Source: Cellulomonas gelida (GTDB lineage: Bacteria; Actinomycetota; Actinomycetes; Actinomycetales; Cellulomonadaceae). Taken from it: a DNA stretch of 64,000 nt. Below, piece by piece: positions 8,244 through 18,163 of this stretch (its first letter is position 1; every line of letters begins with the position of its first letter). The DNA is taken from assembly GCF_006538725.1 (NCBI RefSeq), contig NZ_BJLQ01000003.1, forward strand, positions 62,001 to 126,000, read 5' to 3'. Below the pieces are notes generated by a model. It saw nothing but the letters and a program-made list of their open reading frames with translations. It was not told the origin of the DNA and searched no databases. Position numbers and translations under genes: made by a program.

Positions 8244-9356
8244 GTGGCCACCACCGACTTTCCCGCTGAGATCCGTGATCTGCGCACCACCCTGGCGTCC
8301 ATCCAGGCGGTGAGCGACCCGACCGCGCTCCGGGCGAAGATCGCGCAGCTCTCCGAGGCGGCCTCCGCCCCCGACCTGTGGGACGACCCGGACTCCGCGC
8401 AGAAGGTCACGAGCGCGCTGTCCGCCACGCAGGCCGAGCTGGAGCGCGTCGACCGGCTCGCCGGCCGGATCAACGACCTCGAGACGCTTGTCGAACTCGG
8501 GCAGGAGATGGGCGACGAGGACACGATGGCCGAGGCCGAGGCCGAGCTCGTCGCCATCCGCAAGGACCTCGACGCACTCGAGATCCGCACGCTGCTCGCG
8601 GGCCAGTACGACCAGCGCGAGGCCGTGGTCACGATCCGCTCGGGTGCGGGCGGCGTCGACGCGGCCGACTTCGCCGAGATGCTGCTGCGCATGTACCTGC
8701 GCTGGGCCGAACGGCACAACTACCCGACGACCGTGCTCGACACCTCCTACGCGGAGGAGGCCGGGCTGAAGTCGGCGACGTTCGAGGTCAAGGCGCCGTA
8801 CGCCTACGGGCACCTGTCCGTCGAGGCCGGCACGCACCGCCTCGTGCGCATCTCGCCGTTCGACAACCAGGGACGGCGTCAGACGTCGTTCGCGGCCGTC
8901 GAGGTCATCCCGCTCATCGAGCAGACGGACTCCATCGAGATCCCCGAGTCCGAGATCAAGGTCGACGTGTTCCGCTCGTCTGGCCCCGGTGGGCAGTCGG
9001 TCAACACGACCGACTCCGCGGTGCGGATGACGCACATCCCCACGGGCATCGTCGTGTCGATGCAGAACGAGAAGTCCCAGATCCAGAACCGAGCCGCGGC
9101 GCTCCGCGTCCTGCAGTCCCGCCTGCTCCTGGTCCGCCAGGAGGAGGAGCGCGCGGCCAAGAAGGAGCTCGCGGGCGACATCAAGGCGAGCTGGGGCGAC
9201 CAGATGCGCTCGTACGTGCTTCAGCCATACCAGATGGTCAAGGACCTGCGTACCGAGCACGAGGTCGGCAACCCGGCCGCGGTGTTCGACGGCGACATCG
9301 ACGACTTCATCGAGGCGGGCGTCCGCTGGCGCCGCGCCCAGGAGATCTCCGCCTGA
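8244..9356 (+). CDS. prfB: Peptide chain release factor 2
   Basis: 370 residues, full length for RF2. The stop-codon reading tripeptide SPF is at residues 204-206 and the peptidyl-transfer GGQ motif at residues 249-251. RF2 ends translation at UGA and UAA codons. The frame is open from GTG 8244 to the end, so the programmed frameshift known from many bacterial RF2 genes is absent. The gene follows the tad operon by 55 bases and probably has its own promoter. Confidence 0.96.
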   Translation: MATTDFPAEIRDLRTTLASIQAVSDPTALRAKIAQLSEAASAPDLWDDPDSAQKVTSALSATQAELERVDRLAGRINDLETLVELGQEMGDEDTMAEAEAELVAIRKDLDALEIRTLLAGQYDQREAVVTIRSGAGGVDAADFAEMLLRMYLRWAERHNYPTTVLDTSYAEEAGLKSATFEVKAPYAYGHLSVEAGTHRLVRISPFDNQGRRQTSFAAVEVIPLIEQTDSIEIPESEIKVDVFRSSGPGGQSVNTTDSAVRMTHIPTGIVVSMQNEKSQIQNRAAALRVLQSRLLLVRQEEERAAKKELAGDIKASWGDQMRSYVLQPYQMVKDLRTEHEVGNPAAVFDGDIDDFIEAGVRWRRAQEISA

Positions 9357-9370
9357 CCCCACGGGCCTCC

Positions 9371-9392
9371 GCCGGGCCAGCAGGTGCCCGGC
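9371..9392 (+). terminator. Candidate prfB terminator
   Basis: GCCGGGC (9371-9377) and GCCCGGC (9386-9392) form a 7-pair stem with an 8-base loop, 15 bases after the prfB stop. No T-run follows. Confidence 0.5.
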
Positions 9393-9444
9393 CAGTCCGC
9401 GGAGCACCCCGGCGAAGCCTGCGGGGACCGCGCACGGTTCGCCC

Positions 9445-9660
9445 GAGGCTGCGGTTGCTCCGGGTGTGGGGCGCCTTGGCCGGAGCAGGTGCTGGCTCGC
9501 GTCGGTGGTGGGGGCTGAGGCTGGGGTTGCTCCGGGTGTGGGCGGCCTTGGCCGGAGTAGGTGCTGGGTCGCGTCGGTGGTGGGGGCTGAGGCTGGGGTT
9601 GCTCCGGGTGCGGGCGGCCTTGGCCGGAGCAGGCGCTGGGTCGCGGAGCAGTCGGGTGCT
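9445..9660. repeat. Three 72-bp tandem direct repeats
   Basis: Units begin at 9445, 9517 and 9589, each opening with GAGGCTG. Units 1 and 2 differ at only a few bases; unit 3 diverges in its last third. Because 72 is a multiple of three, both strands stay open and give 24-residue periodic translations, but I see no ribosome site or known motif and do not call a gene. The array sits between prfB and the end of the LacI gene and fills most of that 366-base gap. Confidence 0.85.
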
Positions 9661-9722
9661 GGGTGCGCGGAGAGCGCGGAGCGCGTGCTCGGGGTCGGTG
9701 TCGCGGTCGGGGTGGGGACCGG

Positions 9723-10721
9723 TCAGCCGACGGTCGAGGCGCGGACCGTGAACGACGTGGGCAGGACGATCGGCTCGCGCGGGACCGGGGTGCCGCGGAA
9801 GCTCGCGAGCAGGGCACGCGCGGCGGCCTGACCCATCTCGCGGATGGGCTGGTGCACCGAGGTCAGCGGCGGGTCGGTCTGGGCGGCGGACGGCAGGTCG
9901 TCGAAGCCGACGACGGCGACGTCGTCGGGGATCCGCAGTCCCGCACGGCGCAGCTCGGCCATGGCACCCGTCGCCATCGTGTCGTTGTGCGCGAACAGCG
10001 AGTCGAAGTGCAGCCCCGCCTCGAGCGCGCGGGCGACCGCGGCCTGCCCTGATTCGAACGTGAAGTCGCCCTCGACCGCCCGCAGCGGGTCGAGCGTGAG
10101 CCCGGCGGCGCCGAAGCCCTCGGCGAAGCCCGCGAGGCGCTCCTGCACGCACCCGAACCGGGGGTCGCCGCTGACGACCAGGGGCTCGCGCCGGCCGATC
10201 TCGAGCAGGTGGTGGGCGGCGGCGAGAGCGCCGAGCCGGTTGGTCGTCGCGACGGACCCGAACATCGGCTCGTGCCCGCGGTCGTCGACGAGCACGACGG
10301 GCAGGCCGTCCTCGTGCAGGCGCGTGATGTAGTCGAGCGTGCCCCCGGGCTCGACGACGAGCAGCCCGTCGAACGCGCGCGCGGAGACGTGCTCAGCGAA
10401 CCGTCGCATCGACTCGTCGCCCTGCGTGGTGGTGAAGACGAGCATCCCGTAGCCCTCGTCCTCGACGGCCTCGATGGCGGCCTGCACGACCTCGCCGATC
10501 CACGGCCACGTGAGCGAGGGCAGGAGCATCGCGACGATGTGCGTCGAGCCGCGGGCGAATGCGACAGCCCGCGCGCTCGGGACGTAGCCGAGCTCCGCGA
10601 TCACCGCGCGGACCCGCTCGGCGGTGCGCTCGTCGAGCTCGTCGCGGCCGTTGAGGACGCGCGAGACGGTGGTCTTGGAGACCCCGGCCCGCTGCGCGAC
10701 GTCGCGGATGGTGACTGGCAC
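9723..10721 (-). CDS. LacI family sugar-responsive transcriptional regulator
   Basis: 332 residues from GTG 10721. The N-terminus is a textbook LacI helix-turn-helix (TIRDVAQRAGVSKTTVSRVLNG, split here for length as TIRDVAQRAGVS plus KTTVSRVLNG) followed by the hinge region. The rest is a periplasmic-binding-protein-like effector domain with HNDTMATGAMAELRRAG and a late VVGFDDLP segment. It is divergent from the sugar importer that starts at 11024 and is the obvious candidate to control it. Effector and operator are not determined. Confidence 0.88.
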   Translation of the reverse strand: MPVTIRDVAQRAGVSKTTVSRVLNGRDELDERTAERVRAVIAELGYVPSARAVAFARGSTHIVAMLLPSLTWPWIGEVVQAAIEAVEDEGYGMLVFTTTQGDESMRRFAEHVSARAFDGLLVVEPGGTLDYITRLHEDGLPVVLVDDRGHEPMFGSVATTNRLGALAAAHHLLEIGRREPLVVSGDPRFGCVQERLAGFAEGFGAAGLTLDPLRAVEGDFTFESGQAAVARALEAGLHFDSLFAHNDTMATGAMAELRRAGLRIPDDVAVVGFDDLPSAAQTDPPLTSVHQPIREMGQAAARALLASFRGTPVPREPIVLPTSFTVRASTVG

Positions 10722-11023
10722 AGCGCCGATTGTCCCGGTTGCGGCGCGGATCGGGGCAGGTTCGAACGGGCGTAACCCGGGAGTGTGACGCAGGACACAT
10801 CGGATGACTTCGCATCGTGAAGCGAACGTATCTGGTCACGCGCAGATCACGCTCAACACGCGGAAGGACACACTTTGATAACGCCACTTGCGCTGTCATG
10901 GCTTTGAGTCTTGAATTCAGCCGTCACCTCGGGGTGGTGAACCATCGGCGGCTCACCCATGCGGGACCGGCATCGTCGTCGGCCCGACGCTCCCCAGAGG
11001 ATGTACCAGAGGAGTAGACGACG
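10722..11023. promoter_or_regulatory. Divergent control region between LacI gene and sugar importer
   Basis: On the minus strand GACAAT (bases 10729-10734) ends 7 bases before the LacI GTG, fitting a leaderless transcript. TTCGC (10809-10813) and GCGAA (10822-10826) form an inverted pair around 8 bases, and a TGAATTCA palindrome lies near 10911; either could be an operator, but neither is a clear LacI-type site with a central CG. AGGAG about 10 bases before 11024 is the ribosome site of the binding-protein gene. Confidence 0.4.
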
Positions 11024-12178
11024 ATGTCCCAGACCTGGAAGAAGGTGGCGGTCGCGATCGCGACCGCCGGCCTTTTCGCCACCTCGCTCGCGGCGTGCAG
11101 CAGCGAGCGCGAGACGCCGCCGGCCGCGACGGGCGGCGCGACTGACGCCGCGACTGACGCGGCGAACGGGGGCGGCGGCCTCATCGGCATCGCGATGCCG
11201 ACGAAGGCGCTCGAGCGGTGGAACCGTGACGGTTCGCACCTCGTGGAGCTGCTCGAGGCCGCTGGCTTCGAGACGAGCCTGCAGTACGCGGACAACAAGA
11301 CCGACCAGCAGATCAGCCAGATCGAGAACATGATCAACGACGGCGCCAAGGTGCTCGTCATCGCCTCGATCGACGGCACGACCCTCGGCCCGGTGCTCGA
11401 GCAGGCCGCGGCGAAGGACGTCAAGGTCATCGCGTACGACCGCCTCATCAACGAGACGCCGAACGTCGACTACTACGCGACGTTCGACAACTACAAGGTC
11501 GGCCAGCTCCAGGGCCAGTTCATCGAGGACGCCCTCGGCCTGAAGGACGGCAAGGGCCCGTTCAACTTCGAGCCGTTCGCCGGTTCGCCGGACGACAACA
11601 ACGCGAAGTTCTACTTCCAGGGCGCCTGGGACATCCTCAAGCAGTACGTCGACAGCGGCAAGCTCGTCGTGCCCTCGGGCAAGGCGCCGGCCACCGACGA
11701 CGCGTGGAAGAACATCGGCATCCTCGGCTGGGGCTCGGACGACGCGCAGTCCGAGATGGAGAACCGCCTCAACTCGTTCTACGGCGGCGACACCAAGGTC
11801 GAGGTCGTCCTCTCCCCGAACGACTCGCTCGCTCTCGGCATCGCGCAGGCGCTCACCGGCGCCGGCTACAAGGCGGGCGAGGGCTGGCCGGTCCTGACCG
11901 GTCAGGACGCTGACCAGGCCAACGTGCTCAACATGCTCGCGGGCAAGCAGTCCATGACCGTCTGGAAGGACACGCGCGCCCTCGGCGACGCCGTCGCGAA
12001 GATGGTCGAGGAGATCACCAGCGGCAAGGAGGTCACGACGAACGACAACGAGACGTACAACAACAACGTCAAGGTCGTCCCGACCCTCCTGCTCGACCCG
12101 CTGGTCGTCACGCCGGACACCGTCGAGAAGGACCTGGTCGACTCGGGCTTCTACAAGGCCTCTGACCTGGGTCTGTGA
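11024..12178 (+). CDS. chvE: Multiple-monosaccharide ABC transporter substrate-binding lipoprotein (ChvE-like)
   Basis: 384 residues. A lipoprotein signal ends in LAAC with the lipid cysteine at residue 25, so the protein is tethered to the outer face of the membrane. The mature part is a type I sugar-binding fold (IGIAMPTKALERWNRDG, then YDRLINETPNVDYYATFDN and VLTGQDADQANVLNMLAGKQSMTV). Those segments match the ChvE/xylose-binding group that feeds GguA/GguB. It captures monosaccharides for the permease encoded downstream. A strong hairpin follows the gene, consistent with higher expression than the rest of the operon. Confidence 0.85.
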   Translation: MSQTWKKVAVAIATAGLFATSLAACSSERETPPAATGGATDAATDAANGGGGLIGIAMPTKALERWNRDGSHLVELLEAAGFETSLQYADNKTDQQISQIENMINDGAKVLVIASIDGTTLGPVLEQAAAKDVKVIAYDRLINETPNVDYYATFDNYKVGQLQGQFIEDALGLKDGKGPFNFEPFAGSPDDNNAKFYFQGAWDILKQYVDSGKLVVPSGKAPATDDAWKNIGILGWGSDDAQSEMENRLNSFYGGDTKVEVVLSPNDSLALGIAQALTGAGYKAGEGWPVLTGQDADQANVLNMLAGKQSMTVWKDTRALGDAVAKMVEEITSGKEVTTNDNETYNNNVKVVPTLLLDPLVVTPDTVEKDLVDSGFYKASDLGL

Positions 12179-12193
12179 CCCGAACCTGACGCA

Positions 12194-12231
12194 GGCCGCC
12201 GCCGCACACGCACGATCGTGCGGCGGCGGCC
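12194..12231 (+). terminator. Intercistronic hairpin after the binding-protein gene
   Basis: GGCCGCCGCCGCAC (12194-12207) and its perfect 14-base complement (12218-12231) flank a 10-base loop. It lies between the binding-protein and ATPase genes of one operon. It may be a partial terminator or a 3' end stabiliser that gives excess binding protein, as known for other importer operons; this role is inferred. Confidence 0.7.
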
Positions 12232-12312
12232 CGTCGGGGCGCCGCCCTCAGGCGGCACCGTCAGGGTCCGCCAGGGCGGACCGGTCGTGACCGGGCAAGG
12301 ACCGAGGACGAG

Positions 12313-13938
12313 ATGGACACCACAGCAGGACCGGGCGCCACGGCAGCACCGGGCAACACAGCAGGACCGCAGGACGCTCCGGGAACGGGCGCCGCGGCAC
12401 CGGAGCACATCCTCGAGATGCGGGGCATCACCAAGCGCTTCCCCGGCGTGCTCGCACTCTCCGACGTGAACCTCTCCGTGCGGCGGGGCGAGATCCACGC
12501 GATCTGCGGTGAGAACGGGGCCGGCAAGTCGACCCTGATGAAGGTGCTCTCGGGGGTGTACCCCCACGGGAGCTACGACGGAGACATCGTCTTCGAAGGC
12601 CGGACCGCGGAGTTCAAGAGCACGCGGGACTCCGAGCACGTCGGGATCGTGATCATCCACCAGGAGCTCGCGCTGTCGCCGTTCCTGTCGATCGCCGAGA
12701 ACATCTTCCTCGGCAACGAGCGGTCCGCCCGCGGCGTCATCGACTGGAACCACACGAACTCCGAGGCCGCCAAGCTCCTCGCTCGCGTGGGGCTCGACGA
12801 GCGGCCCGACACGCGCATCATCGACATCGGTGTGGGCAAGCAGCAGCTGGTCGAGATCGCCAAGGCGCTCTCGAAGGAGGTCAAGCTGCTGATCCTCGAC
12901 GAGCCGACCGCGGCGCTGAACGACGAGGACAGCGCGCACCTGCTCGGCCTGATCAGCGGTCTGCGTGACCTCGGCATCACCTCGATCATCATCAGCCACA
13001 AGCTGAACGAGATCGAGGCGATCGCGGACACGACCACGGTCATCCGTGACGGCCAGACGATCGAGACGATCGACATGCACGGCGAGGACGTCAGCGAGGA
13101 GCGGATCATCCGCGGGATGGTCGGTCGTTCGCTCGACCACCGGTTCCCGGAGCACACGCCGACGATCGGCGACGAGGTCCTGCGCATCGAGGACTGGACC
13201 GTGCACCACCCGCTGGACCAGTCCCGCAAGGTCGTCGACGGCGCCTCGCTCAACGTGCGGCGCGGCGAGATCGTCGGGATCGCGGGCCTGATGGGTGCCG
13301 GGCGCACCGAGCTGGCCATGTCGGTGTTCGGGCGGTCCTACGGGTCGCACATCTCCGGTCGCGTGTTCAAGGACGGTCAGCAGGTCACCCTGCACACCGT
13401 GGGCGCGGCGATCAAGGCCGGCATCGCGTACGCGACCGAGGACCGCAAGCACTACGGGCTGAACCTGATCTCGACGATCCGCGACAACGTCTCGGGTGCG
13501 GCGATCTCCAAGGTCTCCGAGCGAGGCGTGATCGACCGCAACGAAGAGCTCAAGGTCGCCGAGCGGTTCCGCAAGGACCTCAACATCCGCACGCCCAGCG
13601 TCGAGGCGCTCGTCGGCAAGCTGTCCGGCGGCAACCAGCAGAAGGTCGTGCTGAGCAAGTGGATCTTCTCCGACCCGGACGTGCTCATCCTCGACGAGCC
13701 GACGCGCGGTATCGACGTCGGCGCGAAGTACGAGATCTACACGATCATCAACAGGCTGGCTGACGCCGGCAAGGGCGTCATCGTGATCTCGTCGGAGCTG
13801 CCCGAGCTGCTCGGCATCTGCGACCGCATCTACACCCTGTCCCAGGGCCGCATCACGGGCGAGGTCGCCCGGCAGGACGCGACCCAGGAGCGACTCATGC
13901 ACTACATGACCATGGAGAAGGACGTGACTCCCCGATGA
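12313..13938 (+). CDS. gguA: Multiple-monosaccharide ABC transporter ATP-binding protein (GguA-like, two ABC domains)
   Basis: 541 residues with two fused ABC domains, as in RbsA/XylG/GguA. Domain 1 has Walker [10 protein letters not shown] near residue 68 and Walker [12 protein letters not shown]. Domain 2 has the degenerate first motif GLMGAGRTE usual in this family, then LSGGNQQKV and [14 protein letters not shown]. About 35 Gly/Ala/Pro-rich residues precede domain 1, so a later start is possible, but ATG 12313 is the best candidate. It energises import through the permease whose start overlaps its stop codon. Confidence 0.9.
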   Translation: MDTTAGPGATAAPGNTAGPQDAPGTGAAAPEHILEMRGITKRFPGVLALSDVNLSVRRGEIHAICGENGAGKSTLMKVLSGVYPHGSYDGDIVFEGRTAEFKSTRDSEHVGIVIIHQELALSPFLSIAENIFLGNERSARGVIDWNHTNSEAAKLLARVGLDERPDTRIIDIGVGKQQLVEIAKALSKEVKLLILDEPTAALNDEDSAHLLGLISGLRDLGITSIIISHKLNEIEAIADTTTVIRDGQTIETIDMHGEDVSEERIIRGMVGRSLDHRFPEHTPTIGDEVLRIEDWTVHHPLDQSRKVVDGASLNVRRGEIVGIAGLMGAGRTELAMSVFGRSYGSHISGRVFKDGQQVTLHTVGAAIKAGIAYATEDRKHYGLNLISTIRDNVSGAAISKVSERGVIDRNEELKVAERFRKDLNIRTPSVEALVGKLSGGNQQKVVLSKWIFSDPDVLILDEPTRGIDVGAKYEIYTIINRLADAGKGVIVISSELPELLGICDRIYTLSQGRITGEVARQDATQERLMHYMTMEKDVTPR

Positions 13939-15167
13939 GCACCGACACCAACCTTGCCCCTGCGATGCCTCCCGGCGAGCAGGCGCGCATCCCGCTGAGC
14001 CAGCGCCTGTCGGGCCTGGGCGGCAACGCGCGGCAGTACGGCATCTTCGCGGCGCTCATCGTCATCATCCTGCTGTTCCAGGGTCTGACCGACGGCCGTC
14101 TGCTGAAGCCGGACAACGTCGTCGCCCTGTTCCAGCAGAACGCCTACGTCATGGTCCTGGCCATCGGCATGGTGATGGTGATCGTCGCCGGGCACATCGA
14201 CCTGTCCGTCGGGTCGGTCGTCGCCGTGGTCGGCGGGATCATCGCGGTCTCGATCTCCGACTGGGGCCTGCCGTGGTGGCTGGCCGTCATCCTCGGCGTC
14301 GTGATCGGTGCCGCGATCGGGGCCTGGCAGGGCTTCTGGATCGCGTACGTCGGGATCCCAGCGTTCATCGTCACCTTGGCGGGCATGCTGATCTTCCGCG
14401 GGCTCGCGCTCGTCGTCGTCGGCCAGACGATCCGCGTCAACAACGACTCGTTCAACTCGATCGTGTCCGGCTCGCTGCCGAACTTCCTGGGCTTCACCTC
14501 GGACATGGACGTCGTGACGCTCGTCATCGGTGCCCTGACGATCGCGGCGTTCGCCGTCGCGCAGCTCCGCGCCCGCATGCAGCTGCGCAAGCACGACCTG
14601 CACGTCGAGGCGCTCGGCCTGTTCATCGGCAAGCTCGTCGCCGTCGCGGTGGCGGTCGGCTTCCTGGCCGTCCTGCTGTCGCTGTCGGCCGGCGGCATGC
14701 CGATCATCCTGGTCATCGTCGGCGTGCTGATCGTCGTCTACACGTTCCTCATGGGCCGCACGGTCTTCGGCCGGCACATCTACGCGGTCGGTGGCAACCG
14801 GCCCGCCGCGAGCCTGTCGGGCGTGCGCACCAAGCGCGTCGACTTCATGATCTTCGTGAACATCGGCGCCCTCGCCGGCATCGCGGCGATCATCACGACG
14901 GCCCGTGGTGGTGCCGCCGTCGCCGCCGCCGGGCAGAACTTCGAGCTCGACGCGATCGCCGCGTGCTTCATCGGTGGTGCGGCGGTCACGGGCGGCATCG
15001 GCCGGATCTCGGGTGCCATCGTCGGTGCGCTCATCATGGGCGTGCTCAACATGGGCCTGTCGATCATGTCGGTCGACCCGTCGTGGCAGCAGGCGATCAA
15101 GGGCCTCGTGCTCCTGGCCGCGGTGGCGTTCGACCTCATCAACAAGCGACGCGCCGGCACCAGCTGA
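13935..15167 (+). CDS. gguB: Multiple-monosaccharide ABC transporter permease (GguB-like)
   Basis: 410 residues with many hydrophobic segments and the sugar-permease signatures [32 protein letters not shown] and [11 protein letters not shown]. It is longer than RbsC because of an insertion of about 90 residues between the two permease halves, as in GguB-type permeases. ATG 13935 overlaps the ATPase stop (ATGA), so the two are translationally coupled. Confidence 0.9.
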   Translation: MSTDTNLAPAMPPGEQARIPLSQRLSGLGGNARQYGIFAALIVIILLFQGLTDGRLLKPDNVVALFQQNAYVMVLAIGMVMVIVAGHIDLSVGSVVAVVGGIIAVSISDWGLPWWLAVILGVVIGAAIGAWQGFWIAYVGIPAFIVTLAGMLIFRGLALVVVGQTIRVNNDSFNSIVSGSLPNFLGFTSDMDVVTLVIGALTIAAFAVAQLRARMQLRKHDLHVEALGLFIGKLVAVAVAVGFLAVLLSLSAGGMPIILVIVGVLIVVYTFLMGRTVFGRHIYAVGGNRPAASLSGVRTKRVDFMIFVNIGALAGIAAIITTARGGAAVAAAGQNFELDAIAACFIGGAAVTGGIGRISGAIVGALIMGVLNMGLSIMSVDPSWQQAIKGLVLLAAVAFDLINKRRAGTS

Positions 15168-15204
15168 CACTCGTCAGCTGACCAGGAGAACCGTCGACGA
15201 ACAC

Positions 15205-15210
15205 TAAGGT
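15205..15210 (+). promoter_or_regulatory. -10 element of a probable leaderless ROK-regulator transcript
   Basis: TAAGGT at 15205-15210 lies exactly 6 bases before GTG 15217. AGGAGA at 15183-15188 is too far away to serve that start. This suggests an internal promoter between the permease and the ROK gene. Confidence 0.5.
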
Positions 15211-15216
15211 GCGAGC

Positions 15217-16419
15217 GTGAGCAGGCGAGCAGGCACGGCCGGCTCCCAGTCGTCCCTTCGTGAGGCCAACCGCCAGCTCGTCGCCGAGACGGTCAAGCGG
15301 TACGGCGGTCTCACGCAGGTCGAGCTCGCCGAGGCCACCGGTCTGTCCCAGGCGACGGTGTCGACGATCGTCCGCGAGCTCTACGCCGCGGGGGTCGTCG
15401 ACACCGTCGCCACGACGCGCAGCGGGCGGCGTGCCCAGATGGTCACGCTCGCCCGCCGCGTCGGTCTGGCGGCCGGGATCCAGATCGGGCACCGGAACCT
15501 GCGTGTCGCGCTCGGCGACTTCTCGCACGAGATCCTCGCGGAGCAGACCCTGCCGCTCCCGGTCGAGCACCGGGTCGACACGACGCTCGACCGCGTCGCA
15601 CTGCTCGTCGTCGACCTGCTCGAGCGGGTCGGCGCCTCGCTCGAGGACATCGTGGGGATGGGCGTCGGGGTGCCCGCGCCCGTCGACTCGGCCACGGGCA
15701 TGATCTCGGTCGAGGGCATCATGCCCGGCTGGGACGACGTCCACCTGGGCCAGGTGCTCTCCAAGCGCCTGGGCCTGCCGGTGTACGTCGACAACGACGC
15801 GAACCTGGCCGCGTTCGCCGAGTTCAGCGCCGGTGCGGCGCGCGACCGTGCCGACTGCCTGTTCCTGCGCGCGTCGTACGGCGTGGGCGCGGGGATCGTG
15901 CTCGGCGGCCAGGTGCTGCGCGGCTTCGCGGGCACCGCGGGTGAGATCGGGCACCTGACGGTCCGGCCCGACGGCGAGCTGTGCCGGTGCGGGCGCCGCG
16001 GCTGTCTCGACACGGTCGTCGGCGCGGGCGCGCTGCTCGAGGCCGTCGGACCGGTGCCCGGCATCGCGAGCCTGCGGGACATCGTGCAGCGCGCGAACCA
16101 GGGCGACGAGCGCTGCGGCGACGTCGTCGCGGAGGCCGGGGCAGCGATCGGCGCCGCGCTCGCCGGGCTCGTGCTGGCGGTGAACCCGCAGGTCGTGGTG
16201 GTGGGCGGCGAGCTCTCGGAGACGGGGGAGACCCTGGTGGCGCCCTTGCGCGCGGCCCTGCTGCGGCACGCGTTGCCCAACCGCATCGCGCCGCTCGAGG
16301 TGGTGCGCGCGAGCCTCGGCACCCGCGCGGAGATGGTGGGCGCCCTGGCGCTGGCGGTGCAGTCCACGGACGTGCCGCTGCGCGTCGAGGAGACGGTCGA
16401 CGTGGAGGGGCTCGGATGA
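15217..16419 (+). CDS. ROK family transcriptional regulator
   Basis: 400 residues. The N-terminal winged helix (LTQVELAEATGLSQATVSTI) precedes a ROK sugar-kinase-like domain containing GVGVPAPVD, DNDANLAAFAE and GTAGEIGHL. The ROK zinc motif, with the cysteines of CRCGRRGC near residues 255-262, is complete. Such proteins are usually repressors whose DNA binding responds to a sugar or sugar phosphate. It follows the importer operon and overlaps the orphan ABC ATPase gene, so it probably adds a second layer of sugar control beside the LacI protein. Confidence 0.88.
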   Translation: MSRRAGTAGSQSSLREANRQLVAETVKRYGGLTQVELAEATGLSQATVSTIVRELYAAGVVDTVATTRSGRRAQMVTLARRVGLAAGIQIGHRNLRVALGDFSHEILAEQTLPLPVEHRVDTTLDRVALLVVDLLERVGASLEDIVGMGVGVPAPVDSATGMISVEGIMPGWDDVHLGQVLSKRLGLPVYVDNDANLAAFAEFSAGAARDRADCLFLRASYGVGAGIVLGGQVLRGFAGTAGEIGHLTVRPDGELCRCGRRGCLDTVVGAGALLEAVGPVPGIASLRDIVQRANQGDERCGDVVAEAGAAIGAALAGLVLAVNPQVVVVGGELSETGETLVAPLRAALLRHALPNRIAPLEVVRASLGTRAEMVGALALAVQSTDVPLRVEETVDVEGLG

Positions 16420-17261
16420 CGACCGTTGACGGCCGACGAGTGGGAGACTTCACTGACCAGCAGCACGACGACGTGGAGCAGGTGATCACGATGAGCCCAT
16501 CGCCCGTCCCCCTGCTGTCCATGCGGGGGATCAGCAAGAACTTCGGCGCGGTCGAAGCTCTCGCCGGTGTGGACCTGGACGTGTTCGCGCACGAGGTCGT
16601 CGCGCTCGTCGGCGACAACGGTGCCGGGAAGTCGACGCTCGCCAAGGTCGTCGCGGGCGCGTACACGCCCGACTCGGGGCTCATCGAGATCGCCGGCGAG
16701 CCCACGTCGATCCCGACTCCCGCGGCCGCCCGGACGCTCGGCGTCGCGACGGTCTTCCAGGACCTCGCGCTGTGCGACAACCTCGACGTGACGGGGAACC
16801 TGTTCCTGGGCCGTGAGGTCCGCCGGGGCGGACTGCGCGACGACGGCTACATGGAGGCCACGGCCCGCCGCGTGCTGGAGGCGTTGAACAGCCGCATCCC
16901 GTCGGCCCGCACCCCGTTGTCGACGTTGTCGGCAGGTCAGCGGCAGTCGGTCGCGATCGCGCGCACGCTCATCGGTGACCCGCGCATCGTCGTGCTCGAC
17001 GAGCCGACGGCCGCGCTCTCGGTGGCCCAGACGGCCGAGGTCCTCACGCACATCGAGCGCCTGCGCGAGCTGGGGCTGGCGGTCATCCTCATCAGTCACA
17101 ACATGACGGACGTGCGAGCGGTGTCCGACCGCATCGTGGTGCTGCGTCACGGCCGCAACAACGGCACGTTCGACGCCGCGACGACGAGCCACGAAGAGGT
17201 GCTCGCGGCGATCACCGGCGCCACGGTGCGTCGCTCGCCGCGCCTGCACGCGCTGCGCTGA
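16416..17261 (+). CDS. Orphan single-domain sugar ABC transporter ATPase
   Basis: 281 residues from ATG 16416, overlapping the ROK stop; an alternative start is ATG 16491. One ABC domain only: Walker A GDNGAGKST near residue 66, signature LSAGQRQSVAIARTL, Walker [12 protein letters not shown]. The closing NNGTFDAATTSHEEVL resembles FrcA/XylG-type carbohydrate ATPases. No permease or binding protein accompanies it. It could serve the GguB-type permease, a remote permease, or have a regulatory role with the ROK protein; these are inferences. Confidence 0.85.
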   Translation: MTTVDGRRVGDFTDQQHDDVEQVITMSPSPVPLLSMRGISKNFGAVEALAGVDLDVFAHEVVALVGDNGAGKSTLAKVVAGAYTPDSGLIEIAGEPTSIPTPAAARTLGVATVFQDLALCDNLDVTGNLFLGREVRRGGLRDDGYMEATARRVLEALNSRIPSARTPLSTLSAGQRQSVAIARTLIGDPRIVVLDEPTAALSVAQTAEVLTHIERLRELGLAVILISHNMTDVRAVSDRIVVLRHGRNNGTFDAATTSHEEVLAAITGATVRRSPRLHALR

Positions 17262-17461
17262 CCGGTTCGTCCGCACTTCGGCGCGTTCGTCCTCGCGCGT
17301 CCGGAACGACCTTCACGCGACCTCCGCGTCTGCACGGCGTGTCGGCCCGCCGGGCTCATGGGCCCGGTGCCTAGTCTCGACGAGCCGGGCACCGCTCGGC
17401 GGCCGGGGCGTGCCCCGGTCACGTCGTGCGGACCCGCCGCCGGACAGCCAGAGCGAGCAGC

Positions 17462-18151
<690 letters not shown>

Positions 18152-18163
18152 GGGGGACCGGCC

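Noticed and set aside
8244-8400. Programmed +1 frameshift in prfB
   Set aside because: The gene is in one continuous frame from GTG 8244, with no internal TGA near codon 26.
9466-9831. Open frames with 24-residue periodic translations across the 72-bp repeats on both strands
   Set aside because: They follow from the repeat length being a multiple of three. No ribosome site or known motif, and on the plus strand the frame runs into the opposite LacI gene.
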